Source of the DNA: Qipengyuania flavescens
GTDB taxonomy: Bacteria > Pseudomonadota > Alphaproteobacteria > Sphingomonadales > Sphingomonadaceae
DNA: 64,000 bases
Direction: 5' to 3'
NCBI RefSeq assembly: GCF_029688735.1
Contig: NZ_JARULD010000002.1
Coordinates: 372,001 to 436,000 of the forward strand
The translations under genes were made by a program, and so were the position numbers. The notes beneath the pieces are model-generated. The model ran no database searches and was not told the DNA's origin. It saw only the letters and a list, made by a program, of their open reading frames with translations. Positions within the stretch are counted from its first letter, which is position 1, and the number at the start of each line of letters is the position of its first letter. Shown here one piece after another: positions 60,741 to 64,000 of the stretch.

Positions 60741-61709
60741 ATGACCGATCTCAGCAACCACCCCGTCGTCCTCCACTCCGATCTTTTCGCCGAGCACGAG
60801 CATGCGCCGCAGACGCAGTTCGTGGCGGAGCGGCAGGTGGCGTTTCTCGAGGCGCTGGCGGTCACCGGATCGGTGCGGGCCGCGGCGCGGCGGGTGAAGG
60901 TCTCGCACCAGACCTGCTATCGCGCGCGGCGGGGCTCCGCTGCCTTCGGGCGGGCGTGGGATGCCGCGCTGGTGGTCGCGCGCGCGGCGGCGGAGGCGAA
61001 GCTGGCGGATTGCGCCATGAACGGCGTGGAGGAGGAGGTGTGGTATCACGGCGAACTCGTCGGCACGCGCCGCCGCCTCTCCGACCGCCTGCTGCTCGCG
61101 CATCTCGGCCGGCTCGACCGCCTGCGCACCGACACGCGGATCGAGGAGCTGGCGGAGAATTTCGACGCCATGCTCACCCGCATGCGGCGTGGGGGAGCGA
61201 TCGAGGTGGAGGCTCCCGCCGATACCGCCGACATTTTGTCCCCTGGACCGTGTAACATGCGGTCCATGTCTGGGGCGGCCGAGGGGCTTGCGGAGGCTCC
61301 CGACGCGCCGCCAGAGCCGCCCTGCGACTGCATCGGCGCGCAGCTCGGCACCGATCGCGGGCAGCCGCACTACCGCGTCGGAGCCGAAGGGTGGGAGCCG
61401 GTATGCAATGTGGGCGAGACGGCGGATGGGGCCGCTGCGATATGCTGCGCCGCGCCGAGCTGGCCGGAATGCCGGGAATGCCCGCACTACCCGCGCGTCT
61501 CTCGCCTGATCGAGGAAATGGACGAAGCGCGCCCCGCCGATGCGCCATCAGTCGAGGAGTTGTCGGGCGAGACGTGGGACGTGGAGGCATGCCAGATGGC
61601 CGCCTTCGAAGCGGGCGACGAAGACTGGTGGCGCTACGGCGCGGACTGGACGCTGCACACGCGCAACGCGGCGGGGGAGTGGGTGGCCCAGGGGGAGAGC
61701 TCCGGCTGA
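60741..61709 (+). CDS. Helix-turn-helix protein with Cys-rich C-terminus
   Basis: The 322-residue product has an HTH resembling phage terminase small subunits or transposase-like binders near its N-terminus: FLEALAVTGSVRAAARRVKV, then SHQTCYRARRGSAAFGRAWD (about residues 33-75). A helical region follows (RLSDRLLLAHLGRLDRLRTD). The C-terminal 100 residues are rich in Cys, Trp and acidic residues (PPCDCIG, ICCAAPSWPECRECPHY). AGGTGA 5 bases before the ATG at 60741 supports this start. Similar proteins occur in sphingomonads, but I cannot name a function. Confidence 0.7.
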   Translation: MTDLSNHPVVLHSDLFAEHEHAPQTQFVAERQVAFLEALAVTGSVRAAARRVKVSHQTCYRARRGSAAFGRAWDAALVVARAAAEAKLADCAMNGVEEEVWYHGELVGTRRRLSDRLLLAHLGRLDRLRTDTRIEELAENFDAMLTRMRRGGAIEVEAPADTADILSPGPCNMRSMSGAAEGLAEAPDAPPEPPCDCIGAQLGTDRGQPHYRVGAEGWEPVCNVGETADGAAAICCAAPSWPECRECPHYPRVSRLIEEMDEARPADAPSVEELSGETWDVEACQMAAFEAGDEDWWRYGADWTLHTRNAAGEWVAQGESSG

Positions 61710-61745
61710 CGCCGCCGTGGCGCAACGCTCACCCCTCCTAGAGCA

Positions 61746-61838
61746 CCGGGCCGGCGGAGGCCCGGCAAGGCCGACCGGCCGCCCGCAGCGGGCGCAGCTT
61801 GCTGCGCGTCTAGCGAGGACGCAGCCGCGAATACGGCT
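61746..61838. repeat. Cluster of five small inverted repeats
   Basis: Between two convergent genes lie, in order, CCGGGCC/GGCCCGG (61746-61764), GGCCG/CGGCC (61769-61780), GCCCGC/GCGGGC (61781-61793), GCGCAGC/GCTGCGC (61793-61807) and GCAGCCG/CGGCTGC (61821-61840). The packing suggests a REP-like repetitive element or a bidirectional termination region. Copy number elsewhere is unknown. Confidence 0.55.
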
Positions 61839-61853
61839 GCGAAACACAAGGAC

Positions 61854-62366
61854 TTAGTCAAGCAATGCCAATTCCACCCGGCCATGCCCGCGCTGGATCA
61901 GGCCGAGCTGCTCGGCGGCGGCGCGGCTCACGTCGATCACGCGGTTGCCGTGGAAGGGCCCGCGGTCGTTGATGCGGACGGTCACGCTCTTGCCGTTGCG
62001 GGGGTTGGTCACCTGCACCAGCGTGCCGAAGGGCAGGGTGCGGTGCGCGGCGGTCATGGCGTGCATGTCGAACGCCTCGCCGCTGGCGGTGCGGCGGCCG
62101 TGGAACTTGCGGCCGTAATAGGACGCGCCGCCGCTCTGGAGGACGGTGAGCACGGGTTCCGGCTCCACCGGCGGGTCGAAGGTGTCGAGGTCGACGATCT
62201 TGCCGGCCACCTCCGGCTCGGGCGGGAGGCTGGAATAGGGCGCGAAATGCTCGACGAAAGCGGCTTCGGTCGCGGGCATCGGCCCCGCGCTCTGCGAATG
62301 GCCCGCGCTGGCGGGAAGGGTAACGGCGGCAGCAAAAAGCAGCGCGCGGATCGTGCGTTTGGTCAT
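61854..62366 (-). CDS. RlpA-like double-psi beta-barrel protein, secreted
   Basis: RlpA-like proteins are septal-ring peptidoglycan binders or lytic transglycosylases. The start at 62366 gives a signal peptide (MTKRTIRALLFAAAVTLPASAG); the frame is open further upstream. The 170-residue product has a short Pro/Glu-rich spacer and then the DPBB domain: GGASYYGRKFHGRRTASGEAF, AAHRTLPFGTLVQVTN, VRINDRGPFHGNRVIDVS, with the His and Asp expected in the active site. There is no SPOR domain and no lipobox, so septal targeting is unproven. Confidence 0.9.
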   Translation of the reverse strand: MTKRTIRALLFAAAVTLPASAGHSQSAGPMPATEAAFVEHFAPYSSLPPEPEVAGKIVDLDTFDPPVEPEPVLTVLQSGGASYYGRKFHGRRTASGEAFDMHAMTAAHRTLPFGTLVQVTNPRNGKSVTVRINDRGPFHGNRVIDVSRAAAEQLGLIQRGHGRVELALLD

Positions 62367-63290
62367 CGAATGAACCTCCCGTTCGGATCGGGTGGCTATA
62401 CCGGAGGGCCCGGCGGGAGTCGTTAACCCGACGGGCGATGGCCCCATTCCCGCCACAGTTCGTCGCGCTTACGGGATCGAAAGACGCATCCGTACCGAGT
62501 TTCGTGGGTCGGGCTAGCTTGAGCCACTAGAGGTTGAGCGAGGGAGGATTCGCCCGCTCGCAAGGAGCCCGCATAGCAAATGGGGCCGGCATCACTGCCG
62601 ACCCCACTCTCACCGATGCGTGGCCGTGTTCCTTCATCCGGAGATCAAGGGACGCGTAACTTGGCATCCGATGTTTTCCCTTCTGGTCCATCCGAAGATT
62701 TCCCTTCCGGTTCTGTCACCGGCGCTCGCACCGGCATCCGGATCCACCCTCGGGCTGACCCGCTCGGGTGCGCCAGGTCGCAAGGACCCTCGCTTCCGTC
62801 GCAGACCGGCCTTCATCAGGCGGTTCCGCAGCTTGGATTTCCGTTGATGGCCTTCCGCCTCGAACGGTCACATCGCTGTCCGGTCCGAAGACCTTTCCTA
62901 GATGCCACCTTCGGCTTCCGGCCGGGTTGGCCAAGCTCGTGTCGGAACACCTTCGCGGCTCCGTCATCGACCCGCCTTGCGTCCGACCGAGGTCTTCAGC
63001 ACGAGGGTCTCTTGAACCGCGCGGACAGGTTCCGCCACGTCATTCCGGTTTGGAAATACTCTGATCTATCAAGCCTTTCGGCCGTCCAGTTCAGCTTGTT
63101 TCCGCGCCGTTCCGATGAATTGAAGCTGCGCCTGAAGGCCCGATTCTGCAACTGCCCGACCGGCGACTTTTCCACTTTCGCCAGTTTTCGCTGTGGACGG
63201 GAGTGGATAACTCAACCGCCGGTCGCAAATTCCTGTCGTTATTCGCCTCGCAGGCGCAATATCGCAATGCAGATTCGTGCTGCGCCGCAA
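62367..63290 (-). other. Gene-poor stretch, candidate structured or GGA-rich RNA
   Basis: No convincing protein gene lies in these 924 bases; short frames on both strands lack family features. On the minus strand the segment 62850-62600 carries about eleven GGA triplets, including two similar units AAGGGAAAtcttCGGATG and AAGGGAAAAcatCGGATG. It ends near a 10-bp stem (GGGGTCGGCA with TGCCGGCCCC, 62583-62606), which would be perfect with one G-U pair only on the minus strand. A noncoding RNA of this orientation is possible. DnaA-box-like sites lie at 63168-63210. Confidence 0.3.
63168..63210. promoter_or_regulatory. Three DnaA-box-like sites
   Basis: TTTTCCACT (63168-63176) and AGTGGATAA (63202-63210, the reverse orientation) each match 8 of 9 positions of TTWTNCACA, and TGTGGACGG (63192-63200) matches 7 of 9. 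They lie within 43 bases downstream of argG. dnaA, dnaN, hemE or parAB are not in the window, so an origin is not supported. Confidence 0.3.
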
Positions 63291-64000
63291 CTAACGATCG
63301 CGTTTGGCGAGCAGCCGCAGTCGCAGGGCGTTGAGCTTGATAAAGCCTTCCGCGTCCTTCTGGTCGTAGGCGCCCGCATCGTCCTCGAAGGTCACATGCG
63401 CTTCGGAATAGAGCGAGTTCGGCGATTTGCGCCCCACCACCATCGCATTGCCCTTGTAGAGCTTGAGGCGAACCGTCCCGCTCACCTTCTCTTGGCTCAA
63501 ATCCACCGCCGCCTGCAGCATCTCGCGCTCGGGGCTGAACCACAGGCCGTTGTACACCAGTTCGGCATAGCGCGGCATCAGTTCGTCCTTGAGATGCGCC
63601 GCGCCGCGATCGAGCGTGATCTGCTCGATCCCGCGATGGGCGCGGGCGTAGATCTCGCCGCCCGGGGTCTCGTACATGCCGCGGCTCTTCATGCCGACGA
63701 AGCGGTTCTCGACCAGATCGAGCCGCCCGATGCCGTGCTTGCGACCGAGATCGTTCAGCGCGGCGAGCAGCGTCGCGGGGCTCATCGCCTCGCCGTTCAG
63801 CGCCGTACCGTCGCCCCTCTCGAAATCGATGGTGATGTATTCGGGCGTGTCGGGCGCATCCTCCGGATGGTCGGTGCGCGAATAAACGTAGTCCGGCGTC
63901 TCCTCCCACGGGTCCTCCAGCACCTTGCCCTCGCTCGAGGTGTGCAGCAGGTTCGCATCGGTCGAGAAGGGGCTCTCCCCGCGCTTGTCCTTGGGCACGG
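63291..64000 (-). CDS. argG: Argininosuccinate synthase (C-terminal part, runs off the right edge)
   Basis: The enzyme joins citrulline and aspartate using ATP in arginine synthesis. The gene enters from beyond base 64000 and ends at 63291, so only the last 236 residues or so of about 405 are present. Visible are [21 protein letters not shown], the substrate-binding [23 protein letters not shown] region and the tetramerisation helix near the end, with [20 protein letters not shown]. The N-terminal ATP-binding loop is outside the window. The stop is followed by a long gap without genes. Confidence 0.97.
   Translation of the reverse strand, partial: VPKDKRGESPFSTDANLLHTSSEGKVLEDPWEETPDYVYSRTDHPEDAPDTPEYITIDFERGDGTALNGEAMSPATLLAALNDLGRKHGIGRLDLVENRFVGMKSRGMYETPGGEIYARAHRGIEQITLDRGAAHLKDELMPRYAELVYNGLWFSPEREMLQAAVDLSQEKVSGTVRLKLYKGNAMVVGRKSPNSLYSEAHVTFEDDAGAYDQKDAEGFIKLNALRLRLLAKRDR

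Noticed and set aside
62716-62967. Minus-strand frame of 83 codons starting MTEPRRCSDT
   Set aside because: It has no family features and no clear ribosome binding site; the region is better described as possible noncoding RNA.

Overview
The window is 64 kb of GC-rich chromosomal DNA from an alphaproteobacterium. Protein sequences and gene order best fit the Sphingomonadales, probably an Erythrobacter/Qipengyuania-like Erythrobacteraceae member. This is an inference from the ribosomal gene cluster, the mdh-sucD-sucA-odhB-lpdA cluster and several sphingomonad-type hypothetical proteins; no database was consulted.

Bases 1-18,260 hold the end of tuf, then the S10, spc and alpha ribosomal operons on the plus strand: rpsJ-rplC-rplD-rplW-rplB-rpsS-rplV-rpsC-rplP-rpmC-rpsQ-rplN-rplX-rplE-rpsN-rpsH-rplF-rplR-rpsE-rpmD-rplO-secY-adk, then rpsM-rpsK-rpoA-rplQ and a strong terminator. 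Two non-ribosomal genes sit between adk and rpsM: a secreted SRPBCC-like protein and a glutamate dehydrogenase whose frame is broken by one in-frame TAA. Several gaps carry stem-loops suited to autogenous control. S5 has an unusually long disordered N-terminus and L3 a long acidic C-terminus.

Bases 18,290-24,900 are a mixed stretch: a serine beta-lactamase-family hydrolase, two tandem secreted paralogues of unknown function, and minus-strand genes for a TRIC-type membrane protein, a PepSY membrane protein, an amidase and a multi-pass membrane protein with a 19-codon coupled leader frame. Bases 24,898-34,765 are a TCA-cycle block on the minus strand (mdh, a small secreted protein, sucD, sucA, odhB, lpdA), interrupted by a plus-strand MarR-type regulator and S41 peptidase pair. 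sucC is absent.

Bases 35,000-47,000 contain a SleB-type cell-wall hydrolase and, divergent from it, a cobalamin riboswitch controlling a tightly packed btuB-btuF-btuC-btuD uptake operon. Then come a diguanylate cyclase, a lipoprotein M3 peptidase, a ThpR-like phosphodiesterase with a changed catalytic histidine, and a membrane-anchored GH24 lysozyme. Bases 47,100-54,900 form a secretion and regulation island: a frameshifted LuxR-type regulator, two large RTX calcium-binding proteins whose 3' ends and terminators are nearly identical copies, and a FixJ-type response regulator with TACGGTA repeats near it.

Bases 55,190-64,000 carry uvrA, then an AT-richer insert with a DUF7662-like protein and an overlapping pair encoding a membrane-anchored GAF-like protein and a SAM-dependent methyltransferase. 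This pair is the best candidate for an undescribed two-gene system. It is followed by an HTH protein with a degenerate copy of its own start region, a cluster of hairpins, an RlpA-like protein, a gene-poor GGA-rich stretch with DnaA-box-like sites, and the 3' part of argG.
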